From: Glandiceps talaboti
Taxonomy: Eukaryota; Hemichordata; Enteropneusta; Spengelidae
DNA: 64,000 bases
Direction of reading: 5' to 3'
Assembly: GCF_964340395.1 (NCBI RefSeq)
Contig: NC_135554.1
Span: 23,846,092-23,910,091, forward strand
A model generated the notes under the pieces. It did no database searches. It saw only the letters and a program-made list of their open reading frames with translations, and had not been told where the DNA came from. The first letter of the stretch is position 1. Every line of letters begins with the position of its first letter. The position numbers and the translations under genes are program-made. Below are positions 37,072 through 46,500 of the stretch, in pieces.

Positions 37072-40000
37072 CTACGACTATTACTACTACTACTACTACT
37101 ACTACATTTAGTTACTAATACACTGAGCTATTTCAGCACAAAAATTGTCTCAGAGAAATAAGCTAAATCTGAGTTTAGAGCTAAAATGCATACCGGTACA
37201 TACCTCTGTTGTGTAGACCTTGAACAGATGTAGAGCCATAAACCATGATGTCAAAATGAAAGTACCAGACACAAGTACAGACCAGAACAAAGTAAAGTCA
37301 GCTAAAAACCAGATAGTATCTAACGGTTCATAGTACCAGGAACCTATGGAAAGGAAAGGTCAGTGCATTCAATAGTCAATTTTCCAGTTCCAAGATGCAT
37401 TGCACGAGAGGACGTCGCTTATGTTGTTACGTTAGTCTTTATTACATTTGAAATAACATTTTCATCAGGAAATGATGGAAAGACATGTTGACCTCTTTGA
37501 TTACGAGTGGTTTTATAGAACAAAGACTAAACGCTATCAATGATAGAGAGGGATTTTATGGGTGAACCCAGGGTACTGTCAGGTGACAACCATCCCCCTG
37601 AGTAGCAAGGGCAAACCCCTCAGCGAGTACACAATACATGATGTTGTATGGACAGACTACTATTCAAATAAGCCATAGAGGGAACACTGACCACCTATTA
37701 CAGCCCTGAAGTCACTGTACAATTAGTACTCAAATAAGACTTTTGTTTGAGGCAAAACTCTTTCATAAATATTCTATGATAATGTAAGTGTAACCAAACA
37801 AAGAGATAACTATGCGATTGCCTTTACATACTAGTCATCTGTCTAATACATATATACCAATTGCCTGGTTTCCATGGACCTAATTTGGAGAGTTTCTCAG
37901 TTGACTACTTACCAAACAGGAAGTATACAATATAAAAATACTTCATGGTGCCCAAAGTTTTAAATGCCGAGTTTACCATACATGTCCTAATGTGACCTTT
38001 GACCCTCAAAAACTTGGCTTTCTATTGATAGAAAAAAAGAATATATGATTCCAGTTTAAAGATCTTAAACTTAAGTTAGAAAATTTTAATATAATTTAAA
38101 CCACTTGTAAAAGTATGCTGTGTGTATATGTATTTGTTAATTCTGTCATTTTCATAAACTTAACCAGTTCCTAACATGCTACATTTGTAGCAACTCTAAT
38201 ACCCTATTTTGAATGCAGTTGTACATTTATTGTAGTGTATAGCTGGTCCACTTTTCTACATTGTTGCCAAAATCATTTCTTAGTTTTGTCTATTCACTTG
38301 TGTTGCATATATCAACTCATTCACATGAGAGTGATACATTTGTAAGTTTTCTTACCTGTATAATGGGAAATGCTATGTAGTTTTCAGAATTCCAAAAATA
38401 CTGCAAACTATAACAGAATCCCTAGATACGACAGTGGTCAAAACAGACAAAATAGTGTCAGTTTCTTCATATGTTGTAAATCATACACAACAGACTTAAT
38501 CTGAGGTCAAGCAGACTGTATATGATAAGTTGTAAATATTACATATTATTGCCCTGGTAATGCCACCCAATCTAAAGGTATAAATGCCATTGGTGCTATG
38601 ATATTTTCATTACACGTTGTGTGAACATTTGTATGATGGTGAATATTGATTTTTTTATCATTCAGACTTGCTACTGAACTTTGCTAAAAAAAATGGTTGT
38701 CATTTGATCAAATGGCTGTTATTTGGTCAAATTCACAATGTTGCAAAGAAGGGCCAATAATAGTATATCACCTTTGTGCCAGGTTTGAAAGATATCAGTA
38801 TGTACAAGTTAGAAATATGGCTGGATACATATGGACAGACAGTCAAATGAGACTCATTACTTTTGCCTGGGGTACCGTCTACTGTGCTAAAAGTATTTTG
38901 GGAAAATAATATTTTGGCTTAATCATTTCAGCACATATCCCTACCCCACTCCAATACCTCACACCCTGGTCAATATACCTTGATATTCCCCCTAAATCAG
39001 ATAAGATTCCCTACCAGTAAAGTTCCATGTAGCATGATAAAGAGATGTTTTTCATTGAGGCATCCACTGTGTTCTGAACAATCCATGATGAGAAAGTCTG
39101 AGTTTGGATCAGACAGACGAATCAAAGATCCAGTGATTATTGCAGCAGCTATGCCATGACATGTAGCATGGAAAAGTCTATACGGATTAATTGCTTGCCA
39201 TAATATTGCCAGTCTGTTACAACGTACATCAGGAGTCACTGAAATGAAATGAAAGCATTCACCATGACTCTGGTTTCAATGTTTTGACACACATGCAGGC
39301 CTCACCATTAGACTGGTAGATCTGTCATTGTTTACACATATGTATTAAACCACTCATGGAGCATATACGTATGAGGAAAGAACAATGAATCTTCCAGTCT
39401 AGCCCCAGCCACTGTGTACAACCATAGTAGGGTCTATGGTATAGATGTTGTACATTGAGTGTCACTGAAATAAAATACATAAGTTCACCACTCTACTTTT
39501 GATGCTAAATATGTACATGTAGCCCCCCCCCCCCCCCCACCCCACCATCATTACCATAGCCCTACATGAATTCGGGTGGCCTCTTTTATATCTATATTTC
39601 TCATGTCCCGATGAACCCTATATTTTTTGGAATCTGACCATTTAAAAAAAAATTATGCCCTCTATGGCTAGATGAGGAAAATCACAACATTGTTAATGGT
39701 AACTTGACATAGATGACATCATAAGTGTGTACCGTGATCACATAGCTAGCTATATTTGAACTATGTAGTATGCAACATCAGTCCTGGACTGTCACCTTTG
39801 ACCTAACACCAACCAGATATGTGGTAGAAATATGAAAATGAGAAAATACTTTGAACCAAAATGTTCTCACTTACAATGTACAGTATTTTTGATAGTATCA
39901 ATTATTGTAGACAGATGTCTAGTTTACAGTGCATCACTGCACCAAATGTTTTACTTTTCTTTGATGTTTGTTAGCCAAGAGGGAGTGAAAAATACATCAG

Positions 40001-42998
40001 AGTCAATACAAGAAAAGCCTCCTCCCTTGCCTCAAGTAGGTTTTCCATTATTTTTTCTTTATCATGAATGCTGCATTCTTACTATCATTACACATGTATA
40101 TGGAATCCAAGATCACAATAATAAGGGACACTGGAGCCATTCACAATCAACTATTTACATCATTCTCACCAAGCCTAAATCTCACGTTTGTGTGTTTTGA
40201 GGATGAGCGCAAGGTGTTCAATTTAATCTACATACTGACAGTTTGGTTTGGTTCCTCTAATTCCAATACTTCACATTATAGCTGAAGCATCAGTATAATA
40301 TTATTTGTTTTTCAGAAACCCTATTGTTAAACCATATTACTTCCTATACTAACAATAATAACAATTCTTTGTATTGTCAAATAACTGAATTGTTGAAGGC
40401 AAAATAACCAGATCATTGATATGAAAATTAAGTTTAAAAATGTGAATTTTGATTAAAAGTTCTACATGTAACTGGCAAATTGGTTTGATAGTTGGTAGTG
40501 ATGTTCCTAGGACTGTCTAGATAATACATTATTCAAGTTAATATGCGACAGTGAAAATGTGATTTTTGGTCTGACTTCTGAGTGAATTATTTTAGCATAG
40601 GCAGCTATGTTGAAATGCTATTGGCACTATTTGTTTGTACATTCTCAAAGTGCGTGTACCGTACATCTAGCCTTGAGTGAACATCACTCAAATTATTGAG
40701 ACATTCCAGTTATATGACAATACAGAGTATTATTTAATAGTTTGCTGTCAAAACACTTTTTTGATAATACAGAAACTATCATTTTGACTTTAAATTCACA
40801 CATGGCAGAGAAAATTTACCTGTGCAAAATTTGGGATTAAAAACAGCTACAAAAACCGAGACTGTGCCAATCAGAAGACTGTTTAACACTGAAGACAGTG
40901 AAAAGATATCATTTATCAATCCTGCAATCAAAAGAAGAAAACTTTGTCAGACATAATATGGCAAAGTCTACGGAAAACTCCAGTGATCAGCTAAGGTTTA
41001 CATCAACTTCTGTATACTGGAAACAGTGAGATCTCAGGATCCTTGTCAGCTATCTGTGACAACCTATACATTTTCCTGCAGGGGATGAATCATCTGCACA
41101 AAATCGTTCCCAATGTGTTACAAGTGTCCCCATCAAAATCACATGTACATGTTGTAAGGTCAGGGAATCCGTGCAAAATTTTACATGTTTTCTTCCCATC
41201 TATTACCAGGGTTCCCAAACCTTTTCAAAAACATGCACTGTTGTTATTCCATGCACCAAGTTTATTTTTTTAGGTAATATTTCACCTGTTTGAGTCAACA
41301 GGCTTTCAAAGACTTAAATCCATTAACCTGATGGTGAAGCAAATAGACAGTTTGACAAAGCCCCTTGACAAGAACAGATGAAATGTTACTCACAAATACT
41401 AAAACTCCTTGTGGTAATTGTCAAAAATGTAATGTTATCAAATTATCCAAGTTCTACTTTGTATGTTTTACCACAGACAAGGAAAAGACTATTTTCCTTG
41501 TCTGTGGTTTTAATGATCCAATAAATGAACATTTTCATGAATAACAGAGTGACTAAACTGAAAGTAACATGTACATACAGTATAAGAGAGCACAACTTAC
41601 CTACAAGCCAGACATATGGATGGAGTATATCAATTCTAATTACAACCACACAGACTGCTATGAAGAGTGGCAGTAACAATGCTAACCAAGCAATACTGGC
41701 AGCACTTCTCCATGTAAACACCTAGAATCACAAAGAGTACATTTCAATTGTCATGGTCATTCATGAATTACATTGGTTCAAATTGAAACAAACAAACAAA
41801 CAAACAAACAAACAAACAAACAAGCCTCTCTCAACCAGAGGTGTGGGGCTGGGGATATTTGTTTGGACAAATAACTACAAGTTTAGCAAAACACAAAGAC
41901 TGAATTTAACATGTTTGATATGACGACTGAAGATTAGTGGACACAAATTATAAGTGCAATGACCCTAACAACTAATTTGTTTCATAATCTACGTTTCTTT
42001 CTGCTTGATTTAGGTTTACCAAATAGACTGAAAGATACACTGTGTCAGATCATTCTACCCTCACTGGTCTGTTCTTTCCAGCGAGTATTGGCTAATTGGC
42101 ATGTCACATGTCACGTCACATCTTACTGAGACTAGTTAATAAAGTGCATCATTAGAAACTTGCATTGATTCCATTAATAATTGTACAGGGTAGTTTGTGT
42201 CAAATCATCTTTAGTTTAGTTACTGTAACAATAGATCCTAGATCTATGCTGTAACTGCTGGATCCTCAGACTACAATGTTGTATTCAGTTCTACTCAACT
42301 CAAGGTCATATAGTGCTGACTCCTAGCAGTGAAGCCAAAAGGGTCTAGCAAAATCACTGATTTTAATTACACTGACAAGGGTATATACATCTGCCCAAAG
42401 CTGCTAGACCCCCTTGGCTACAATGTTTATACCTTCAGGTTATATTGTGAAATTCACAACTTGACAAAAGTCCCAGTATCACTCTGAGACTAAACCAGTG
42501 TTTGCATGTGTTCCTCAGGGCAAAACTAAAAGGGGTCTGTCGGTGAAAAGAGGTACTGTTGTCCATCAGCTTTAATCGCAGATCTTCAGAATTGCAGTCC
42601 AGGTATTGTAAAACACTATCAGTATAGTGTAAGTCTTTGTATGATTTAGATACAAATACTGTACCACTTTGATCACAACATGTGACTATCATGTGATCAT
42701 CATGTGACATATTTGTGAACTCTGTTTGGGCAAGTTTCATAAGTGGATTTCATTAAGGGAATTAAAATGTTGCTAGAAATATGAGTAATGTTTAGGCTCA
42801 TCTTTTTAAAAATATTGGATGTCCCCATCTTTTTCAAAAATGATGCAAGTGCTGGCAGTAGCACATAGGCACAATGGCAGACAAATAAATACACACATGC
42901 ATCTGCATAGGCATGTTGCACAGACTGGGACATCCCCATGACCCCCCCCCCCCCCACACACACACACACACATAATCCAATGAACTGGAACCCCCCCC

Positions 42999-43031
<33 letters not shown>

Positions 43032-43403
43032 CAAAGACCCACATTGTATTAAATGTGTATTACTTCCATGATGATGGTCGGTTATACTCATGACCCAAAT
43101 TACTGCTTGTAATGGCATTGGATTATAAATACAAATGTCATTTGCTGCTAAAAATCACGTTGTCAACTTTCTACTAAAATTCACAAAGATGTATATTAAA
43201 TCGTAATAGCAGTTACACTTGAAAAGTTTATGGACTGTGTCTCCATCTGAACTATGAATGGTTGATTTTGATTTCAACATGCAATAACGTCAACTTCAGA
43301 GTGATATAAATGTGTCTGTCTGTCTAAAAATGAAATCGCTCACCTCTTTCATACGCAAGTGATGAACTCTTGCCATTTTAGCATTATTCTGGGAGCTTAT
43401 CAT
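31062..43403 (-). CDS. NDC1: Nucleoporin NDC1 (transmembrane nuclear pore protein), last exon missing
   Basis: NDC1 anchors the nuclear pore complex in the pore membrane and helps pore assembly (family knowledge). Minus-strand exons: 43403-43344, 41721-41601, 40921-40820, 39238-39015, 38421-38356, 38021-37913, 37343-37204, 36641-36467, 35413-35285, 34273-34040, 33097-32936, 31787-31687, 31219-31062. All borders are AG/GT and all phases agree, giving 593 codons plus two bases. Hydrophobic segments near residues 29-48, 77-92, 113-135, 157-180, 214-228 and 240-265 fit the six membrane spans. The cytosolic half keeps the family blocks FSLSEPGGHPHNWDSV, FADAQLHIWALTGLSRLVAA, EDDFGVVQRALPEIL and SAIYRIVTTFGGSL. 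The human protein has 674 residues; this one is shorter mainly in the Ser/Pro linker. About 20 C-terminal residues are not located. Confidence 0.96.
31687..31787 (-). CDS. NDC1: NDC1 coding exon 12
   Basis: Acceptor TTACCAG, donor GTAAGT, phase 1 in and phase 0 out. It encodes LSRLVAASYNEDDFGVVQRA then LPEILSAMLELHS, matching human [20 protein letters not shown]. Confidence 0.97.
31876..32090. repeat. (ACAAT)n degenerate array
   Basis: TACAATACAATA-like units, strongly degenerate, fill about 215 bp of the NDC1 intron between exons 11 and 12. Confidence 0.95.
32630..32790. mobile_element. SINE-like dispersed repeat, copy 1
   Basis: GGAGGAAACCACAGTATCTG, GGTAAAACTTGCATTATTAG, GTAGGGT and GCAGGTTTAAACCC match, in order, GAGGAAACTGGAGTACCCTG, GAAAACCTGTGTTATTGG, GTAGGGT and GGGTTCAAACCC at 56262-56350. 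The GGGTTCAAACCC of the other copy resembles a tRNA B-box, which hints at a SINE. The class is tentative. Confidence 0.55.
32936..33097 (-). CDS. NDC1: NDC1 coding exon 11
   Basis: Acceptor GATAACAG, donor GTAAGT, phase 1 on both sides. It encodes RITFTDRTERLFSYFKSPLP and RRQLFADAQLHIWALTG, matching human FLSKRVLIMYFFSKHPE and AVFSDAQMHIWALEG. Confidence 0.97.
34040..34273 (-). CDS. NDC1: NDC1 coding exon 10 (Ser/Pro-rich linker)
   Basis: Acceptor TTGACAG, donor GTTAGC, phase 1 on both sides; 234 nt. It encodes DILRQNNISITSPGSSFSTD, PYGALSPRPYMSPIGES and GYTTESQRPNVNGSMPTHTG. The linker is shorter than in human. A CTCF-like motif sits at 34020-34035, a few bases past the donor. Confidence 0.88.
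34473..34737. mobile_element. Foldback element, family 4, near-perfect palindrome in NDC1
   Basis: Arms of about 120 bp run from AATATAGT, GTTCTTCGATAACACAACCA, AAGT(C)ACTTTTGTTCATGT and TGCCTTCCTCAGGACAAACT to their mirror. Arm identity looks above 90%. The centre contains CCACTAGAGGGCG at 34588-34600. There is no coding capacity. It lies in the intron between exons 9 and 10. Confidence 0.92.
35285..35413 (-). CDS. NDC1: NDC1 coding exon 9
   Basis: Acceptor TACACTAG, donor GTATAT, phase 1 on both sides. It encodes GGHPHNWDSVCKNSMILIKA then MASKLEAYQDVVQLDRLCND. GGHPHNW is identical to the human motif. Confidence 0.97.
35497..35659. repeat. 46-48-bp tandem repeat, 3.5 copies
   Basis: Units start near 35501, 35547, 35595 and 35643 with AACTAGGGGGTTTGGGTTA, then ACAATACATATTGTATACA. 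It lies in the NDC1 intron downstream of exon 9's acceptor side. Confidence 0.92.
35758..35948. mobile_element. Short foldback element with 32-bp perfect arms
   Basis: TTAAAGGTGATTCAAAATGC, then TCACATTCACTAT, is mirrored by ATAGTGAATGTGAGC and ATTTTGAATCACCTTTAA; 191 bp in all, in an NDC1 intron. Confidence 0.9.
36467..36641 (-). CDS. NDC1: NDC1 coding exon 8
   Basis: Acceptor TTTTGTAG, donor GTGAGA, phase 0 in and phase 1 out. It encodes AFIFPVETTFAEDEHKCLTN, then YLGYLDLCILSEHSVKRRKQ and IFSLSEP. It aligns with human VFPVQPPFAEGSDECLPKV and RRQEVFSLSQP. Confidence 0.97.
36776..36826. repeat. (TAG)n microsatellite
   Basis: About 17 TAG units in an NDC1 intron between exons 7 and 8. Confidence 0.98.
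37023..37106. repeat. (CAA)n and (CTA)n microsatellites
   Basis: About 16 CAA units then about 8 CTA units, close to the exon 7 donor of NDC1. Confidence 0.98.
37204..37343 (-). CDS. NDC1: NDC1 coding exon 7 (sixth span)
   Basis: Acceptor TCCATAG, donor GTATGT, phase 1 in and phase 0 out; 47 codons counting the split one. It encodes WYYEPLDTIWFLADFTLFWS, VLVSGTFILTSWFM and LFKVYTTE, matching human PLDTVSGLLNLSLLYHVWL and LFKIYATE. Confidence 0.96.
37913..38021 (-). CDS. NDC1: NDC1 coding exon 6 (fifth span)
   Basis: Acceptor TCAATAG, donor GTAAGT, phase 0 in and phase 1 out. It encodes KAKFLRVKGHIRTCMVNSAF then KTLGTMKYFYIVYFLFG, corresponding to human YKFLRFRRSL...FCILYYFLG. Confidence 0.94.
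38356..38421 (-). CDS. NDC1: NDC1 coding exon 5 (22 codons)
   Basis: Acceptor GTATCTAG, donor GTAAGA, phase 0 on both sides. It encodes GFCYSLQYFW then NSENYIAFPIIQ, which aligns to human [22 protein letters not shown]. It was found only by looking for the missing homology block, since it is too short for ORF lists. Confidence 0.95.
39015..39238 (-). CDS. NDC1: NDC1 coding exon 4 (third and part of fourth span)
   Basis: Acceptor CATTTCAG, donor GTAGGG, phase 1 in and phase 0 out. It encodes PDVRCNRLAILWQAINPYRL, HATCHGIAAAIITG and CLNEKHLFIMLHGTLL. CLNE-HLFxxLxG matches human CLNEYHLFFLLTG. Confidence 0.95.
39897..40055. mobile_element. Dispersed repeat C, copy 1
   Basis: ATTGTAGACAGATGTCTAGT, TTACAGTGCAT, CTGCACCAAATGTTTTACTT, TAGCCAAGAGGGAGT and CTCCCTTGCCT recur in the same order and direction at 48628-48772, about 85% alike. 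No termini or coding capacity were defined. Confidence 0.85.
40820..40921 (-). CDS. NDC1: NDC1 coding exon 3 (second membrane span)
   Basis: Acceptor GATTGCAG, donor GTAAAT, phase 1 on both sides; 102 nt. It encodes GLINDIFSLSSVLNSLLIGT then VSVFVAVFNPKFCT. Identification is by phase, hydrophobicity and position, since this part of NDC1 is weakly conserved. Confidence 0.85.
41470..41508. repeat. Perfect 17-bp hairpin in NDC1 intron 2
   Basis: ACCACAGACAAGGAAAA, a five-base loop GACTA, then TTTTCCTTGTCTGTGGT. It lies about 90 bp past the exon 2 donor. Confidence 0.95.
41601..41721 (-). CDS. NDC1: NDC1 coding exon 2 (first membrane span)
   Basis: Acceptor ATTCTAG, donor GTAAGT, phase 0 in and phase 1 out. 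It encodes VFTWRSAASIAWLALLLPLF then IAVCVVVIRIDILHPYVWLV, matching human WRIVASIVWSVLFLP and RIDLFHPIQWL. Confidence 0.97.
41788..41822. repeat. (AAAC)n microsatellite
   Basis: About nine AAAC units in NDC1 intron 1. Confidence 0.95.
42941..43030. repeat. Alternating poly(C) and (CA)n
   Basis: C-rich runs followed by CACACA, twice (42941-42971 and 42990-43029). It lies in NDC1 intron 1, so several Cys/Val open frames here are artefacts. Confidence 0.95.
43344..43403 (-). CDS. NDC1: NDC1 coding exon 1
   Basis: 20 codons, MISSQNNAKMARVHHLRMKE, donor GTGAGC. A second in-frame ATG at codon 10 could be used instead. Exon 2 follows as VFTWRSAAS, giving the family pattern of a basic N-terminus, then W-R, then the first span. 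There is no stop immediately upstream to force the choice of the first ATG. Confidence 0.85.
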
Positions 43404-43539
43404 TTCATACAGTTGACAAACATTTGGGAGAGATTGGCGGCTATTTTGAAAGCTCCGCCATGCTCAGCAGTGCTTGTGGAAATCCTGACTGCATAACCTT
43501 TGACCTTATAATTACCCGTCAGCCCCCACAGCGTCCAAG
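43404..43539. promoter_or_regulatory. Bidirectional promoter between NDC1 and TAX1BP3
   Basis: Only 136 bp separate the NDC1 ATG (minus) from the TAX1BP3 ATG (plus), so both 5' UTRs and the core promoter overlap here. Visible elements are a DR1-type repeat TAACCTTTGACCT (43494-43506), CCGCCATGC (43455-43463) and CCAAGATGG overlapping the TAX1BP3 start, the latter two resembling YY1 sites. No TATA box is obvious. Confidence 0.75.
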
Positions 43540-43569
43540 ATGGTTGACCCACTGGAAGGGATCCCGTGT
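43540..43569 (+). CDS. TAX1BP3: TAX1BP3 coding exon 1
   Basis: ATG in GCGTCCAAGATGG, ten codons MVDPLEGIPC, donor GTAAGT at 43570. The human protein begins MSYIPGQPVTAVVQRVEI, so the first residues are not conserved. The start is supported by the strong donor, the phase match and the CpG-richer promoter. Confidence 0.8.
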
Positions 43570-46500
43570 GTAAGTACAGAAAAACTGAATTATTATTTAC
43601 ATATTTTGGTCAAAAATGAAAATCTTGTGTGGTGATTTTAAAAGGCGAGTGTATTAAGCTATCGTCTGAATGATTGTTGTTGAAAATCACTCGTTATCCC
43701 GTGTGCAATTCCAAGCGCGATGGTACGCGGTTGCTGTAACGAGTGTGTACAGTAATGTAATGTAATGTTACGGCAAAGCATAAGGTGGTTTGTTGTGAGC
43801 ACTGTACTGACGAACAGACTCTAGACACGGTCACCGTATACCCACATCATATATGGGTATGTGAATATTGCTGGTATGGATGTAATTTGAATAAGCAACA
43901 ACATCGCTGGTTTATACCAATTTCAGAAACAAGTGTTAACAAATATGTGAGGCATATATGGGAAAGGCGAGGGAAGGGCTCAGATCAGATACGTTTGACA
44001 TGAAAGTGTTATGAGTGAAGGTACCATTTAGTGTTAAAACTACAAACAATTACCAAAGCTAATGAAGCGAAAGAAATAAACAATGTGAATTGCTAAACTT
44101 AATTAGGATTGTAAGGAATATACTGTTACATTTCAAACTGAAAGGCATAATTATTTTCTTTTCAAAAAATGTCCTTATTCCTGTTTCAAAGTGTGGGGGC
44201 GGGGCATACCTTAGCATAACTGGGTGTTGTCAGGTTTTACAGAATTTTCTAAAGCAGAGATGTTGTTACCTTGAATTCTATCAGACAACAGACTGGCTGT
44301 AGGTTTAAAAACTATTTTTAACCTGTGTTGTGTTATTTTATGATGTACTCAATTAATATTCAGGGGGTTCACGCTTAGAAGATAATCTAGCCAACGACGT
44401 TACAGTAAATGTCACTGTTAAACCTAAAGAAAGAGATGAAATATTTGAAAAACAACAAACTTGATGTAATTCTCCAAGATGTCTGATCTGACATCCTACA
44501 GTTAGCAAAAATGACTGACATGTTTACTTCAATTTCTCCAGTCACAGTGAACATTTGTGGCTACAAATGTGTTACATTATATCTGATAAACATTATGTTC
44601 TTTGTGTTGAAAGATCAGCTGATCAACTGCTAGACAGTTTATTCAAAAAAAGACTTCAACAATAAATCATATTTGTCAAAGGGAACATTGTTTTTCAATG
44701 TTTCTCCTTTTTGTTATTAAAATAATTACAAGTGTGTATTCTCTGTTCCTGTTTGTTTTGTCTATTGTCTACTGTCTGTCACCAGCCTGCATACATTTGT
44801 ATGACTATGAGTAACGACAATTTTCTTACAAATTAAACCAGAAGTGTGAAATCAAAATTAACACATTTAATATTAAATATGGTTTACCTTTCTGACTTCT
44901 TCAAAATTTGAGTTTCTGAGACAAGTTCCTGTGAATATATTTATTTTGGTGTGTGAAAAATTTGGCAGAATGGTAATTTAAGAGGTGTGAGGTGCACTTT
45001 AAGTTGTAAGGCAGTGCAAGGAGAAAGTAGACATTACTCATAAATAACTTGTCCAGTCAGTCAGCCCACTGTATTTTAATGCAACTGTTGTTTACACCTT
45101 TCACAACAGATGAACATAGAAATATGGCAACTTGTAAAGTTTATTAGCGGAACTTATTTCCGCAGCAAATGGTTTGTATATATTCACCTAAAAATAAATC
45201 CAGTGCCCAAAAAACAAACAAATGACTACAGTAATAATAATATTTGTTAAAGGGAATATCTTGTTAAATTTCTTGAATTTTACACATTATACACATGGAA
45301 GCCAAGTTGTCCACCTTTTGAATAGAAATATAGGATTTATTTGCTGGTTGTTCTACATCACAACAAAACACATTAACTTATACATTATTGGTTCTGCTGT
45401 GCATGAAATATGACTTGAAATATTTTAATGGCCATGTTTCCCCCCATTTTTCTTAAAGTGTGACCATATGGATTTGGATTAGGTATTTATTTTGGATATT
45501 TAATTTACAAAACAATTTTATCATGGCTTCCTATTTGAAAAATCAAAATGAAACAACATTGACTAAGTATGTGTTTGTAATTCAATTCAGTGCAAAATTC
45601 TCAAAAATGTGTAAAAAGTTTGTTATTTTAGTACAATAACAAGATTTTACATATTTTATCAATCTTCTGCAATTTATTTAGTCACAACCGAGGACTTGGC
45701 ATATGTTCTTTCACATTGATTTTTCAAATAGGAAACCATGATGAAATTGTTTTATAAATAAAAAAATCCAAAATAAATACCTAATCCTCATCCATATGGC
45801 CACTTTAATCCTCTTCCTCCCAAGTTGTATGACATTCCTATGGTACTGGGAAAGAGGATTAAATTTGGCTTGGGAAGGTACAAATTGTATTACTCTCCAA
45901 ATATTTTTTGTGTTGTGTTTCTGGCCACATGTATTTTCCTTGGCTGAACACAGAAAAGTATTGGGGCATAAAATCTACTGGAGATATCTATTCTATCTTA
46001 GTTGTGTATCATATCTTAAACCATCTCTTAAAATACTCCTTTTCCAAAAAGCACTATGGATAAATCATCGAAATGTTGTCCATATCATTCTTTTTATCAT
46101 TTTACATTAGTCGAACTGGTCTTACTTTTATCATTGTATTCGAACTGGTCTTACTTTTATCATTGTATTCGAGCTGGTCTTACTTTTATCATTGTATTCG
46201 AGCTGGTCTTACTTTTATCATTGTATTTTTATATCATTTGTTATATATTTTATTGTGAAGCGGTTTGTTATTGTTTTGATGGATGTCGCTATAGAAAAAT
46301 AAAGTATTATTATTATTATTATTATTATCAGTTTTTTGTTGAATAAATAATTCATTTATTTATTTATTTATTTTATGGAATACCAACAGGAGCAAGTCCC
46401 ATATACAGGCTCCTAAAAATGAAAAACTCAAGAAAAAAGACAAGTCTACAAAACACACAAACATGTCAAAACAAACAAAATGCAAATAAAAACACATTAC

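Noticed and set aside
42700-43118. Three overlapping minus-strand frames with CVCVGGGG runs near the NDC1 start
   Set aside because: They come from alternating poly(C) and CA tracts in NDC1 intron 1.
46056-46346. 96-codon frame with LVLLLSLYS repeats
   Set aside because: It is the translation of the 29-bp minisatellite read in shifting frames, followed by (ATT)n.
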